DNA of 10,896 nucleotides, from positions 1 through 10,896 of the forward strand of contig JBCBGC010000186.1 in assembly GCA_038527215.1 (NCBI GenBank). The letters are read 5' to 3'. Below, in pieces: positions 1 to 7,205 of the stretch. This stretch comes from JAWPMV01 sp038527215 (GTDB lineage Bacteria; Bacteroidota; Bacteroidia; J057). Position 1 is the first letter of the stretch, and every line of letters begins with the position of its first letter. Below the pieces are notes generated by a model. That model did not search any database. It was not told the DNA's origin and worked only from the letters and a program-made list of their open reading frames with translations. A program made the translations under genes and the position numbers.

Positions 1-2
1 AG

Positions 3-132
3 GAGTCTGAGCAGGTACAGTGGGCTTGGGACGGGATTGAATCGTTTCTAACGCGCGATAGCGGGGATTCATAAGGCCCTAAAAGCATGTATTGATAATC
101 GAAAACCCCTGGATCGCGAAATAGCTGGTTCC
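3..132 (+). other. 5' part of glutamine synthetase III, split by an apparent frameshift
   Basis: This stretch encodes the N-terminal region of the glutamine synthetase that follows, but in two frames. From base 3 the third frame reads ...WAWDGIESFLTRDS and hits TAA at 72-74. From base 52, just after a TAA at 49-51, the first frame reads IHKALKACIDNRKPLDREIAG and runs directly into the main ORF. Both pieces resemble consecutive parts of the N-terminal region of Bacteroidetes GlnN proteins as I remember it (motif like MQEYLPKEAYKAV, then a REMADLIANGMK-like helix). Deleting one base in 60-69, most simply one G of the GGGG run at 63-66, joins them. The gene's true start lies upstream of the window. 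A homopolymer sequencing error is the simplest cause; a real inactivating mutation is the alternative. Confidence 0.65.
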
Positions 133-2109
133 GTGGCCAATGCCATGAAAGTTTGGGCGGTAGATAAGGGCGCTACGCATTTTGCCCATTGGTTTCAACC
201 CCTCTCTGGTCGTGCGGCTGAAAAGCATGATTCTTTTCTGGAACCCCGGGATAGCGGGGCGATTGATAAATTCAGTGGCGATGAACTGGCGCAGATGGAA
301 TTGGATACGGCCTCTCTGCCCTTGGGAGGAGGCAGAAGTACCTTCGAAGCCAGAGGTTATACAGCCTGGGATAGCAGCTCTCCGGTTTTCATTTTTGAGA
401 CCACCTACGGAAAGACCTTATGCATCCCTACCATCCTGGTTTCCTTTGACGGGTCGGCTTTAGATCACAAAACACCTTTGCTGAAGTCGCTGGCCGCCAT
501 CAATCAGGCGGCAGTAGATATCTGCCATTTTTTTGATAAGGACATCACGCGGGTGTATCCCACCTTGGGGGCAGAACAAGAGTTTTTCCTGGTAGATCGG
601 TCCTGGTTCAATCTTAGACCTGACCTTCTCCTGGCCGGACGAACCATTCTGGGCAAGCACCCTTCTCACGGGATGCAGATAGATCCCCGTTATTTTGGGG
701 CCATTCCAGAGCGTGTATTTGCCTTTCTGAATGATTTGGAGGTATCCTGTCACAAACTAGGCATTCCCCTTAAAACCCGGCATAATGAGTCCTCTCCGGG
801 TCAGTTTGAATGCGCCCCCATCTTTGAATCCATGAATGTGGCCGTAGATCACAGCCTCATGCTCATGGACCAGATTGAGCGCATTGCCAAAGACCATCAC
901 CTGGTGGCTTTGCTCAATGAAAAGCCCTTTGCAGGCCTCAATGGCTCCGGAAAGCACAACAGCTGGTCCCTCATGACCGATACGGGCCGCAACCTGCTGT
1001 CTCCAGGGGCGAATCCTACCGATAACCTGATGTTTCTGGTGTTTTTTACGGCGGTCATCAAAGGGATTCACGGCCATGCTGATCTGCTAAGGGCCAGCAT
1101 ATCCACTTACGGTAATGATTTCCGCTTAGGACAGCATGAAGCGCCTTCCAAAATTTTCTCAGTCTTTGTGGGAAGAAGGTTAAATAAAGTGCTCAACGAT
1201 ATTCAGAATCCTCCACGAAAACGGAAGCATGAGCCGGAAAATGTATTGCTCAGGTTGGGGATCAGCGAAATTCCGGAGTTGTTGATTGACAATACCGATA
1301 AAAACCGGACGGCTCCCTTTGCCTTTACCGGGGACAAATTTGAATTTAGAATGGTGGGGGCAGCTGCCAATAGTTCCCATCCGATGATGATCCTCAATGT
1401 CATTGTCGCTGATCAGTTGCGGGATTTCAAAGAAAAGGTGGAGGGCAAAATGCGGCGAGGCCGGAATCGCAATGCTGCTATCCTGGATATCATCAAAGAA
1501 TACATCGAAGAAAGCCAAAATATTCGTTTTGAAGGGGACAGTTACAGCCAAAGCTGGCTTACGGAAGCTAAGAAGCGGAACCTGAGCATGGTAGAAAATG
1601 CGCCTGCGGCCCTGGATGCTTACGTGGCCAAAGAGGCGATTAAACTGTTTGAGCGCAATGAGATTTTCCGCGAGGAGGAGTTACAAGTTCGGTATGAAGC
1701 CTTATTAGCCGATTATTTGCATAAAGCCCGGACCGAAGTAGAACTCATGGAAGAATTGGTGTTGACACAAATTCTGCCTGCAGCCGTAAAATATCAAAGT
1801 GAAATGCTCAACAATTTATCTGTCCGGCAGCAGTTGAATCTGGATACGAAAGTATCTGGAGGACAGGACGACCTGGTAGAGGAAATTGGGGAGAAAATTC
1901 AGTTTTTGGTACGAAACGTGGAGAAGTTAAAAGGGGCCCAGCGCAGGATTGAAAGAAGAGGATACCACCGGGAGATTGCCGGTGGGTATACTGAACAGGT
2001 AATTCCTTTGCTGGACGAAATCAGGTCCTCGGTAGACGAATTGGAAACGCATATTCCTGACCAGAACTGGACCTTGCCTAAGTACCGTGAAATGTTGTTC
2101 ATTCTTTAA
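133..2109 (+). CDS. glnN: Glutamine synthetase type III (5' end incomplete)
   Basis: ATP-dependent glutamine synthetase of the large group III family, which makes glutamine from glutamate and ammonium in the cytoplasm. Counting from the GTG at 133 (658 residues), the motifs are GAEQEFF at 146-152 (metal/glutamate site), HNESSPGQFECAP at 217-229, the nucleotide-binding NGSGKHNSWS at 270-279, and FRLGQHEAP at about 330-338. The C-terminal helical region specific to group III is intact and ends WTLPKYREMLFIL. Family members are about 700-730 residues, so roughly 60-70 residues are missing. The GTG at 133 lies inside a conserved helix and has no ribosome binding site, so it is not the biological start; homologous coding continues upstream in the same frame to base 52 and then in another frame to the window edge. 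Identity is very secure; intactness is not. Confidence 0.93.
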   Translation: MANAMKVWAVDKGATHFAHWFQPLSGRAAEKHDSFLEPRDSGAIDKFSGDELAQMELDTASLPLGGGRSTFEARGYTAWDSSSPVFIFETTYGKTLCIPTILVSFDGSALDHKTPLLKSLAAINQAAVDICHFFDKDITRVYPTLGAEQEFFLVDRSWFNLRPDLLLAGRTILGKHPSHGMQIDPRYFGAIPERVFAFLNDLEVSCHKLGIPLKTRHNESSPGQFECAPIFESMNVAVDHSLMLMDQIERIAKDHHLVALLNEKPFAGLNGSGKHNSWSLMTDTGRNLLSPGANPTDNLMFLVFFTAVIKGIHGHADLLRASISTYGNDFRLGQHEAPSKIFSVFVGRRLNKVLNDIQNPPRKRKHEPENVLLRLGISEIPELLIDNTDKNRTAPFAFTGDKFEFRMVGAAANSSHPMMILNVIVADQLRDFKEKVEGKMRRGRNRNAAILDIIKEYIEESQNIRFEGDSYSQSWLTEAKKRNLSMVENAPAALDAYVAKEAIKLFERNEIFREEELQVRYEALLADYLHKARTEVELMEELVLTQILPAAVKYQSEMLNNLSVRQQLNLDTKVSGGQDDLVEEIGEKIQFLVRNVEKLKGAQRRIERRGYHREIAGGYTEQVIPLLDEIRSSVDELETHIPDQNWTLPKYREMLFIL

Positions 2110-2125
2110 TTTCAGAAAGAAGTAG

Positions 2126-3466
2126 ATGCGTATCATTATCGCAGGAGCAGGAGAAGTGGGCTTCCATGTGGCGAAAATGCTCTCTCACGAAGATCACGAT
2201 ATTGTATTAATCGACAGGTCTGAAGAAAGGCTACATCATGCCGAATCTCATATTGATGTGGGCGTCAAGCGAGGCAATGCCTTATCCATCAAATTATTGG
2301 AAGAGTGTGGAGTCAGTGAGGCGGACCTATTGATCGCGGCCACCAGTTCCGAAGAGACCAATATTACCACCGCTATTCTGGGTAAGCACCTGGGCGCCAA
2401 GCGTACCATTTGCCGGATTTCCAATCCCGAATTTCAGCTAGAAACCGAAAAGGTAAATCTACAGGAACTGGGCATAGATTCTATGGTGTTTCCGGAGGAT
2501 TTGGCGGCCAACGAAATCTGTCGTCTGATTCGCCAGGCTTCTATGACGGATGTATTTGAGTTCGGCGGAGGGAAACTAATCCTTACAGGTTTTGTCCTGG
2601 AAAAAAAGGCCCCGCTGGTGGGCCTGAAGCTCCTGGAAGCGGCTCGCCTCAATCCCAAGCTGAAATTTACGGTGGTGGCAATTCAACGAAAAAATCGCAC
2701 CATCATCCCTCGGGGAGATACAGAAATCCGGGAAGGTGATCACGTATATTTTATTAGCCATCCGGAGTGTTTGGGTGAGTTGGAGAAAATGGCCGGTAAA
2801 ACCCACCTGGAAGTTCATAACATCATGATCCTGGGCGGGAGCCTGATTGGCAGAGAATTTGCCAAACGGGTGCAGCATAAGTACAAAGTCAAGCTGATTG
2901 AAGCAGACCGGAGCAAGTGTTTTGACCTGGCCAATGAGTTGGCGGCTACCTTGGTGGTAAATGGCGATGGGGACAATGTGGAATTTCTGGAGGAAGAGGG
3001 CATTGAAGAAATGGACGCCTTTGTGGCTGTTACAGAGGACTCTGAAACCAACATCATTTCCTGTTTGGTGGCCAAGACCCACGGGGTGAATCGGGCCATA
3101 GCTCTGGTGGAGAACATTGACTATATCAGCCTGTCTCAAAACATTGGCATTGATACCCTGATCAACAAAAAAATGATCACCATCAACAATATATTCAGGC
3201 ATGTACGGGCCGGAAATGTGGAGGCGCTGACCAGCCTGCATGGCGTCGAATCAGAAATCCTGGAATTTATTGTGCATGAGAATTGCCGGATTGCGAACCT
3301 GCCCATTAAGAAACTCAAGTTTCCCCGCGATGCCGTCATTGCGGGCGTCATTCGAGGCGAGGACTCCTTTATTGCTACGGGAGAGACCTTTATCCAGGAT
3401 GGAGATAGGGTAGTGGTCTTTACCCTTCCCAATTCTGTCCATAAAGTAGAGCGCTTCTTTTCTTAA
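2126..3466 (+). CDS. trkA: Trk system potassium uptake protein TrkA (two RCK modules)
   Basis: Cytoplasmic NAD(H)-binding regulatory subunit of a Trk/Ktr-type K+ transporter; it gates the TrkH/G membrane pore. At 446 residues it has the normal full length for the duplicated form. The first RCK_N Rossmann fold starts at residue 1 with GAGEVG at 7-12 and acidic D30 at the end of the second strand; a TrkA_C domain follows at about 140-220. The second Rossmann fold carries GGSLIG at 237-242 with E259 in the equivalent acidic position, followed by a second TrkA_C at about 365-446. The ATG is 16 bases after the glutamine synthetase stop, preceded by a weak purine stretch (AGAAAGAAG), so co-transcription is likely. 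No trkH/trkG gene is in the window; its partner must lie elsewhere. Confidence 0.95.
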   Translation: MRIIIAGAGEVGFHVAKMLSHEDHDIVLIDRSEERLHHAESHIDVGVKRGNALSIKLLEECGVSEADLLIAATSSEETNITTAILGKHLGAKRTICRISNPEFQLETEKVNLQELGIDSMVFPEDLAANEICRLIRQASMTDVFEFGGGKLILTGFVLEKKAPLVGLKLLEAARLNPKLKFTVVAIQRKNRTIIPRGDTEIREGDHVYFISHPECLGELEKMAGKTHLEVHNIMILGGSLIGREFAKRVQHKYKVKLIEADRSKCFDLANELAATLVVNGDGDNVEFLEEEGIEEMDAFVAVTEDSETNIISCLVAKTHGVNRAIALVENIDYISLSQNIGIDTLINKKMITINNIFRHVRAGNVEALTSLHGVESEILEFIVHENCRIANLPIKKLKFPRDAVIAGVIRGEDSFIATGETFIQDGDRVVVFTLPNSVHKVERFFS

Positions 3467-3483
3467 GGAGCGGGATTAATCCC
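3452..3483. terminator. Hairpin across the trkA / amidase convergent junction
   Basis: CGCTTCTT at 3452-3459 pairs with AAGGAGCG at 3465-3472 (8 base pairs including one G-U, 5-base loop), with the trkA stop codon partly in the loop. It is followed at once by the 12-base palindrome GGGATTAATCCC (3472-3483), which holds the amidase stop. There is no T-run, so this is at best a non-canonical terminator for the two facing transcripts. Only 9 bases separate the two genes, so termination signals must overlap coding sequence. Confidence 0.4.
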
Positions 3484-4564
3484 AACTTTCCAAAGCGAGC
3501 GGGTCCATGCCTGCCTCTACCTCCATGTCCTCTTCTGGATCTGGCCCCAGGCTCCTGGAGCGCACGACTGGCCCTCCACCTAATTTAGGATCGGTGGTTT
3601 CAAAGGCTTTGTTCATGTCATCCTCATTATTGAACTTCTGGAAGTTGCCTTGCACCGAAGCCCTGGCCAATCCTAAAAGGGCAGCGGCTCCAGCACTCCC
3701 TACCCCCGCAGGTCTCCTTCCACTAGCGCTGTGTCGAGCTGCCTGTACCCCTTTGATCAACCGGTCCCAATCGAATGCAGGTCCCATATCCGATTTTCCA
3801 CTAGGTCTGTAGTTTACATGGGAAGTAATGCCTTTGAATTCCGTATTGGCCACGGTAGCCTCATACCTTTGGGATTCATCCAGGAATTTTCTGGGAATAT
3901 CATAAACGGCCGTTAGGTACCGACAGAGGATAATCAAACTTTCGTATTGGGCATCGCTGCAGGTGGCAAAATACTGGAAGCCTCGGTAGGCTTTTTCCAG
4001 ATGAATGTATTTGTCCTTATCCTCTATCGAACAGTACACATCCACGGGACTTCGCTTCCCCGTTTTTTTATCCAGCACTCTACTGTAGGCGGTTTCCAGG
4101 CTTTTTCGGTCAGGACTCATTTTTAACGGCCCGTAATTAGACAATTCAATCCCGATAGAAGCCCGGCTGAGCACGCCATTCCCCAGACCGATGGTGCCTC
4201 TCCCCAGATGGTATGACCAGGTTCCGGAATGAAAAAGGTTGTAAATGGTGCCATCGCGGGCGATCACAAAAGGAACCGAAAACCGATTCTTATTTTCTGG
4301 ATAACCCGCTGGCCGGGGAGGGGTAAGGGTTACGATATCCGAACGAATGTGGCCAACGGTATAATGAATGACCACCTGGTTTTTGGTCATTTTTTCATTT
4401 TCTCTATATCCTCTGAATCTATCTGAACGCTCTACCCAGACCCCTTTCATATCTAGTCCTGGCTCATTGGGGACAGGGATAGAGAAAGGCTTGAAGACAT
4501 GTGCACCTTTATTTTGGGTCTGACGAAATTGCTTTTCAAAGGTCAATAGCTCGTTTACATGCAT
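3476..4564 (-). CDS. N-acetylmuramoyl-L-alanine amidase, Amidase_2/AmpD-type fold
   Basis: Predicted zinc amidase that cuts the bond between N-acetylmuramic acid and L-alanine in peptidoglycan or its fragments. Of 362 residues, about 60-275 form the catalytic domain. Putative zinc ligands are H67 (VIHYTVG), H249 (ITSHVNYR) and D259 in GKSDMGPAFDW, which closely resembles the GRKTDPGPAFDW motif of AmpD; E140 (SIGIELSN) is the likely catalytic acid and K257 the likely transition-state residue. About 55 extra residues (145-200) lie between the E140 strand and the following helix. There is no signal peptide or lipobox at the N-terminus. The tail (280-362) is Gly/Ala-rich, then acidic, and matches nothing I know. 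The ATG at 4564 has no clear ribosome binding site. The role (recycling, lysis or an exported effector) cannot be decided from sequence. Confidence 0.88.
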   Translation of the reverse strand: MHVNELLTFEKQFRQTQNKGAHVFKPFSIPVPNEPGLDMKGVWVERSDRFRGYRENEKMTKNQVVIHYTVGHIRSDIVTLTPPRPAGYPENKNRFSVPFVIARDGTIYNLFHSGTWSYHLGRGTIGLGNGVLSRASIGIELSNYGPLKMSPDRKSLETAYSRVLDKKTGKRSPVDVYCSIEDKDKYIHLEKAYRGFQYFATCSDAQYESLIILCRYLTAVYDIPRKFLDESQRYEATVANTEFKGITSHVNYRPSGKSDMGPAFDWDRLIKGVQAARHSASGRRPAGVGSAGAAALLGLARASVQGNFQKFNNEDDMNKAFETTDPKLGGGPVVRSRSLGPDPEEDMEVEAGMDPLALESWD

Positions 4565-4606
4565 AATGAGAGGAAGACTAGCAGGTGTGAAAAATGTGGT
4601 TTATCA

Positions 4607-4640
4607 GTAAGATAATCCAATTTTCCATAAATGAGCCAAA
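4607..4640 (-). promoter_or_regulatory. Weak Bacteroidetes-type promoter candidate for the amidase
   Basis: On the minus strand TTTG (4640-4637) is followed after 22 bases by TATCTTAC (4614-4607), a 4-of-6 match to the Bacteroidetes -7 element TAnnTTTG. The spacing is one base longer than the usual 19-21. It would give a 5' untranslated region of roughly 35 bases. The surrounding 4565-4695 stretch is AT-rich and holds nothing else except the hairpin next to the peptidase stop. Confidence 0.25.
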
Positions 4641-4674
4641 TTCGAATGAAATTCAGGGGTTTTGCTCCTTGCTT

Positions 4675-4690
4675 CAGGTAAATCTACCTG
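4675..4690 (-). terminator. Hairpin just after the M48-like gene
   Basis: CAGGTA (4675-4680) and TACCTG (4685-4690) form a perfect 6-base-pair stem with a 4-base loop, starting 5 bases past the TGA of the minus-strand peptidase gene. No T-run follows on the minus strand, so termination efficiency is uncertain, but its position makes it the best candidate 3' end for the two-gene unit. Confidence 0.4.
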
Positions 4691-4695
4691 CTGAG

Positions 4696-5643
4696 TCAGG
4701 ATTCCGCCAGGGTGGTCAGATTGAAGCCGCATTGGGTGCAGAATTTATCCCCCACCTCATAAGGGGACATGCACCTGGGGCAGTTGTTGCCTACTTCTTT
4801 AGTAAGGACTTTTCGGCCACGATTTAAAACGAATTCATAATGTCCCTGATCTACCCAATCGAACAATTGGGCAGCACGAATGACGGTGAAGGGTTGAGGA
4901 TTCTCGTAGGAGGCGGCAAAGCGGATAAACTTATCAAAGTTTGTCTCCTGGATATTGTCAAAATCCTGGGCCTGCTTGCGCAAATCATCCACGCTGACCC
5001 TACCGGCAAACTTAGCAGGGAGTCCTGCCATTTTGAGAAAAGCCTGGCCTGCTACCTCGGGATTCTGACACACCAGAAGCCCCGCGCGGTCAGCCGTAAA
5101 TTCCGAGAGACGATACCAGTGCATCAGGGCAACTTTGAGGGGCATAGAAAGTAAGTTGCCGATGCCGAGGGTCATTTCCGAGATGATTTGGGAAACCAAT
5201 TGCAGGGATTCCGCCATCATCCGGTACACCACATGATTGCTCTTGATGTGCCCAATTTCACGACCGATCAGAAAAAGCAGTTCTTCTTCCGTCAACAGAT
5301 CCACGGCCCCGGAACTAATCACGACGATGCGCCGCTTTTCTCCGCTGCTAAAGGATTGAATTTTGTCTTCTAAGTGGATGTAGAGTTGCGGTAAATCATC
5401 CATGTCCAGAATCTGACAAGCCTTAATCAGTAAGGCATGTAATTCAGGTATATTGTGGCTTTCGACCCTGACATTATCTCCTGTATGCTTGATATGGAGG
5501 AATTTTTCAAGCCCATGGTCGAGGACTTTGTCCGTTAAAAGGTCAAGTCCCCGGGTCCGTTCCAGTCGGTCCAGGGATTGTCGGTCGAAGGGATGTTCGT
5601 ATTCGGTAGGATTAACTCCGGAGAGGATCTTGTATTCTTTCAC
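4696..5643 (-). CDS. M48-like metallopeptidase homologue with C-terminal zinc ribbon; degenerate HExxH
   Basis: M48-family fold: the family contains zinc proteases such as HtpX and Ste24. Numbered from the GTG at 5643 (315 residues), the zinc helix reads LLFLIGREIGHIKSNH, so the HExxH motif is R128-E129-I-G-H132: Arg replaces the first zinc-binding His. The downstream third-ligand motif is kept, E181 in SEFTADRAG. A zinc ribbon closes the protein (C288, C291, C302, C305). Residues about 145-175 are hydrophobic and may contact the membrane. The start is chosen because GTG at 5643-5641 overlaps the TGA of the upstream PspC gene as GTGA, a typical coupled junction; a TTG at 5658 would add five residues. 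With Arg at that position normal zinc binding is doubtful, so it may be a pseudo-protease or scaffold. Family assignment is firm, activity is not. Confidence 0.87.
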   Translation of the reverse strand: MKEYKILSGVNPTEYEHPFDRQSLDRLERTRGLDLLTDKVLDHGLEKFLHIKHTGDNVRVESHNIPELHALLIKACQILDMDDLPQLYIHLEDKIQSFSSGEKRRIVVISSGAVDLLTEEELLFLIGREIGHIKSNHVVYRMMAESLQLVSQIISEMTLGIGNLLSMPLKVALMHWYRLSEFTADRAGLLVCQNPEVAGQAFLKMAGLPAKFAGRVSVDDLRKQAQDFDNIQETNFDKFIRFAASYENPQPFTVIRAAQLFDWVDQGHYEFVLNRGRKVLTKEVGNNCPRCMSPYEVGDKFCTQCGFNLTTLAES

Positions 5644-6068
5644 AATTTTGTGCCGCAATTATGGCAGAATTTGGAGGAAGGCTTGGCTACGGTATCACAA
5701 TTTGGACAAACGGGGAGAGGGGTAGGAGAAGAAGGTACTTCCTGGTACAAACCTTCCTCAAAGAGGTTGGAAAGCCCTTCTAAGTTAACCCGCTTGCGGG
5801 TTCTGCCTTCCGGCATAAACTCTTCTTTTGGCTCATCTTCCGGAAGGAAGGCAGCCAGCCCCAGATAGATGATCAAGCCTGTGCCAAAGGACATAAAAGT
5901 ACCAATGGCGAATCCTGCTCTAACTATCACTGGATCTATGTTCAGGTAGTTTCCGATTCCCGCACATACCCCGGTAATGCCCCCGGGTTTTTTGGTGAGG
6001 GTTCGCCTTCCAACCTTTAATTTGGCCTTGGGGCGAGTAGGACGTCGTCTTCGGCTCAGCTTGTTCAT
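5640..6068 (-). CDS. PspC-domain membrane protein with C-terminal zinc ribbon
   Basis: A 142-residue protein. A very basic N-terminus (MNKLSRRRRPTRPKAK) leads into a PspC domain at about 22-78, with the typical KKPGGITGVCAGIGNYLNIDP stretch and one hydrophobic segment at about 50-75 ending in FLPEDEP. A linker follows, then a zinc ribbon with C121, C124, C135 and C138. PspC proteins are inner-membrane components of the phage-shock envelope-stress response; no pspA, pspB or pspF is nearby, so the role here is probably broader envelope stress sensing (inference). The ATG at 6068 is preferred: an upstream in-frame TTG at 6104 would add twelve residues but lies within a candidate promoter. Its stop overlaps the start of the M48-like gene, so both are probably translated together. 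Confidence 0.9.
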   Translation of the reverse strand: MNKLSRRRRPTRPKAKLKVGRRTLTKKPGGITGVCAGIGNYLNIDPVIVRAGFAIGTFMSFGTGLIIYLGLAAFLPEDEPKEEFMPEGRTRKRVNLEGLSNLFEEGLYQEVPSSPTPLPVCPNCDTVAKPSSKFCHNCGTKL

Positions 6069-6075
6069 ATAGATC

Positions 6076-6104
6076 AGTATAAAAGTTTCCCTTGGTTTGG
6101 ACAA
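6076..6104 (-). promoter_or_regulatory. Candidate promoter for the PspC/M48 unit
   Basis: Reading the minus strand, TTGTCC (6104-6099) and TATACT (6081-6076) are separated by 17 bases and match a sigma70 -35/-10 pair at 4 of 6 and 5 of 6 positions. Read as a Bacteroidetes promoter, TTTG (6105-6102) also lies 20 bases from the same downstream box, but the -7 match is poor. The transcript would start within a base or two of the ATG at 6068 and be nearly leaderless. This supports the ATG over the upstream TTG, though the call is weak. Confidence 0.27.
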
Positions 6105-6128
6105 ATTTTTTTCCCGGCTTTAGCTATT
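6096..6128 (+). promoter_or_regulatory. Weak promoter candidate for the threonine aldolase
   Basis: TTTG at 6096-6099 is followed after 21 bases by TAGCTATT (6121-6128), a 4-of-6 match to the Bacteroidetes TAnnTTTG -7 element. It would start transcription near 6135, about 35 bases before the gene. It overlaps the candidate minus-strand promoter of the PspC unit, so the two transcripts could interfere. Only the spacing makes this worth recording. Confidence 0.22.
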
Positions 6129-6170
6129 TTCACACCACTTTTTAATCAGAGGCTTTGCCCAAAACCAGAG

Positions 6171-7205
6171 ATGGACATGAAAATTGATCTCCGTTCAGAT
6201 ACAGTGACACTCCCAACTTCCGAAATGTTGGAAAGTATGATGCAAGCCGAAGTAGGGGATGATGTGTACGATGAAGATCCTACGGTAAATGCCTTGCAGG
6301 AGAAGGCAGCAGAGATGTTTGGGATGGAGGCTGGCCTCTTTTGCCCTTCGGGAACCATGTGCAACCAAATCGCAATTCGGGTTTCTACCAAACCACAGGA
6401 TCACCTCATTTGTGATCAATACGCCCATGTGCATCTGTATGAAGGGGGCGGCATTGCCTACAACTCTATGGTATCCAGTACCCTGGTTGCCGGAGACCGG
6501 ATGCGGATGACCCCGCAACAAATACGCGAAGCCATCTATCCTGATGATGTACATTACCCCCAAACCCGCCTGGTTTGCCTGGAAAATTCCTGTAACAAAG
6601 GTGGAGGCAGCTATTATACCTTAAAGCAGATCAAGGAAATCGCTCAGCTATGTGAAGACTATGAACTCAAGCTTCATCTTGATGGAGCCCGGGTATTTAA
6701 TGCCTTGGTGGCAAGCGGCGATGATGCGACGGGATATGGTGAATGTTTTGATACCATCTCAGTTTGCTTGTCCAAAGGCCTGGGAGCTCCGGTAGGTTCG
6801 GTTTTGCTGGGCTCTGAGGAAACGATTCTTGCCGCCAAGCGGGTCCGCAAGGTGCTGGGGGGAGGCATGCGACAGGCAGGCTACCTGGCCGCTGCTGGGG
6901 TTTACGCCCTGGACCACCATATCGAAAGATTGGAAGAGGACCATGCCCGGGCCAGAATGATTGGTGGGGTCCTGTCCAGTCAGGCATGGGTCAAAGATGT
7001 GATGCCGGTGGACACCAATATCATCTGTTTTAAGCCGCAGAAGGCGGCCATGGCCATTCCCAAGGTGCTGGCATATCTTAAAGAGCATGATATCCATGCC
7101 TCTCGCTTTGGGAAGGAATATATCCGGATGGTAACCCACCTGGATATTGCTGATGAAATGGCCCTGAAAGTATGTGAAGTCGTGGCTGCTTATCCTGGCA
7201 GCTAA
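6171..7205 (+). CDS. ltaE: Low-specificity L-threonine aldolase (PLP enzyme)
   Basis: Cytoplasmic fold-type I PLP enzyme that splits L-threonine/allo-threonine into glycine and acetaldehyde (and can act on related beta-hydroxy amino acids). The 344 residues are the usual family length. Signatures: the N-terminal IDLRSDTVTLPT; FCPSGTMCNQ at 57-66, which contacts the cofactor phosphate; AHVHLYEGGG around 85-94 with the conserved His; LHLDGARVFNA at 168-178, where D171 should pair with the PLP ring nitrogen; and CLSKGLGAPVGS at 199-210 with K202 as the Schiff-base lysine. The start reads ATGGACATG: AGAG touches the first ATG but sits 6 bases before the second (6177), which gives MKIDLRSD and may be the true start. 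Transcribed divergently from the PspC unit. Confidence 0.94.
   Translation: MDMKIDLRSDTVTLPTSEMLESMMQAEVGDDVYDEDPTVNALQEKAAEMFGMEAGLFCPSGTMCNQIAIRVSTKPQDHLICDQYAHVHLYEGGGIAYNSMVSSTLVAGDRMRMTPQQIREAIYPDDVHYPQTRLVCLENSCNKGGGSYYTLKQIKEIAQLCEDYELKLHLDGARVFNALVASGDDATGYGECFDTISVCLSKGLGAPVGSVLLGSEETILAAKRVRKVLGGGMRQAGYLAAAGVYALDHHIERLEEDHARARMIGGVLSSQAWVKDVMPVDTNIICFKPQKAAMAIPKVLAYLKEHDIHASRFGKEYIRMVTHLDIADEMALKVCEVVAAYPGS

Noticed and set aside
1180..1551. Open frame on the minus strand within the glutamine synthetase gene
   Set aside because: Overlaps the conserved catalytic and C-terminal coding of a clear family; the translation shows no domain. Treated as a shadow.
2576..3241. Long open frame (221 codons) on the strand opposite trkA
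   Set aside because: It lies wholly inside the well-supported trkA gene, has no recognisable domain and no ribosome binding site; its composition is that expected from the reverse complement of a coding sequence.
5643..5658. TTG at 5658 as the start of the M48-like gene
   Set aside because: A GTG at 5643 gives the classic GTGA overlap with the PspC stop, and the five extra residues add nothing recognisable. It cannot be fully excluded.
6068..6104. TTG at 6104 as the start of the PspC gene
   Set aside because: The added twelve residues have no PspC homology and this stretch contains the best promoter-like sequence; the ATG at 6068 is the better start.
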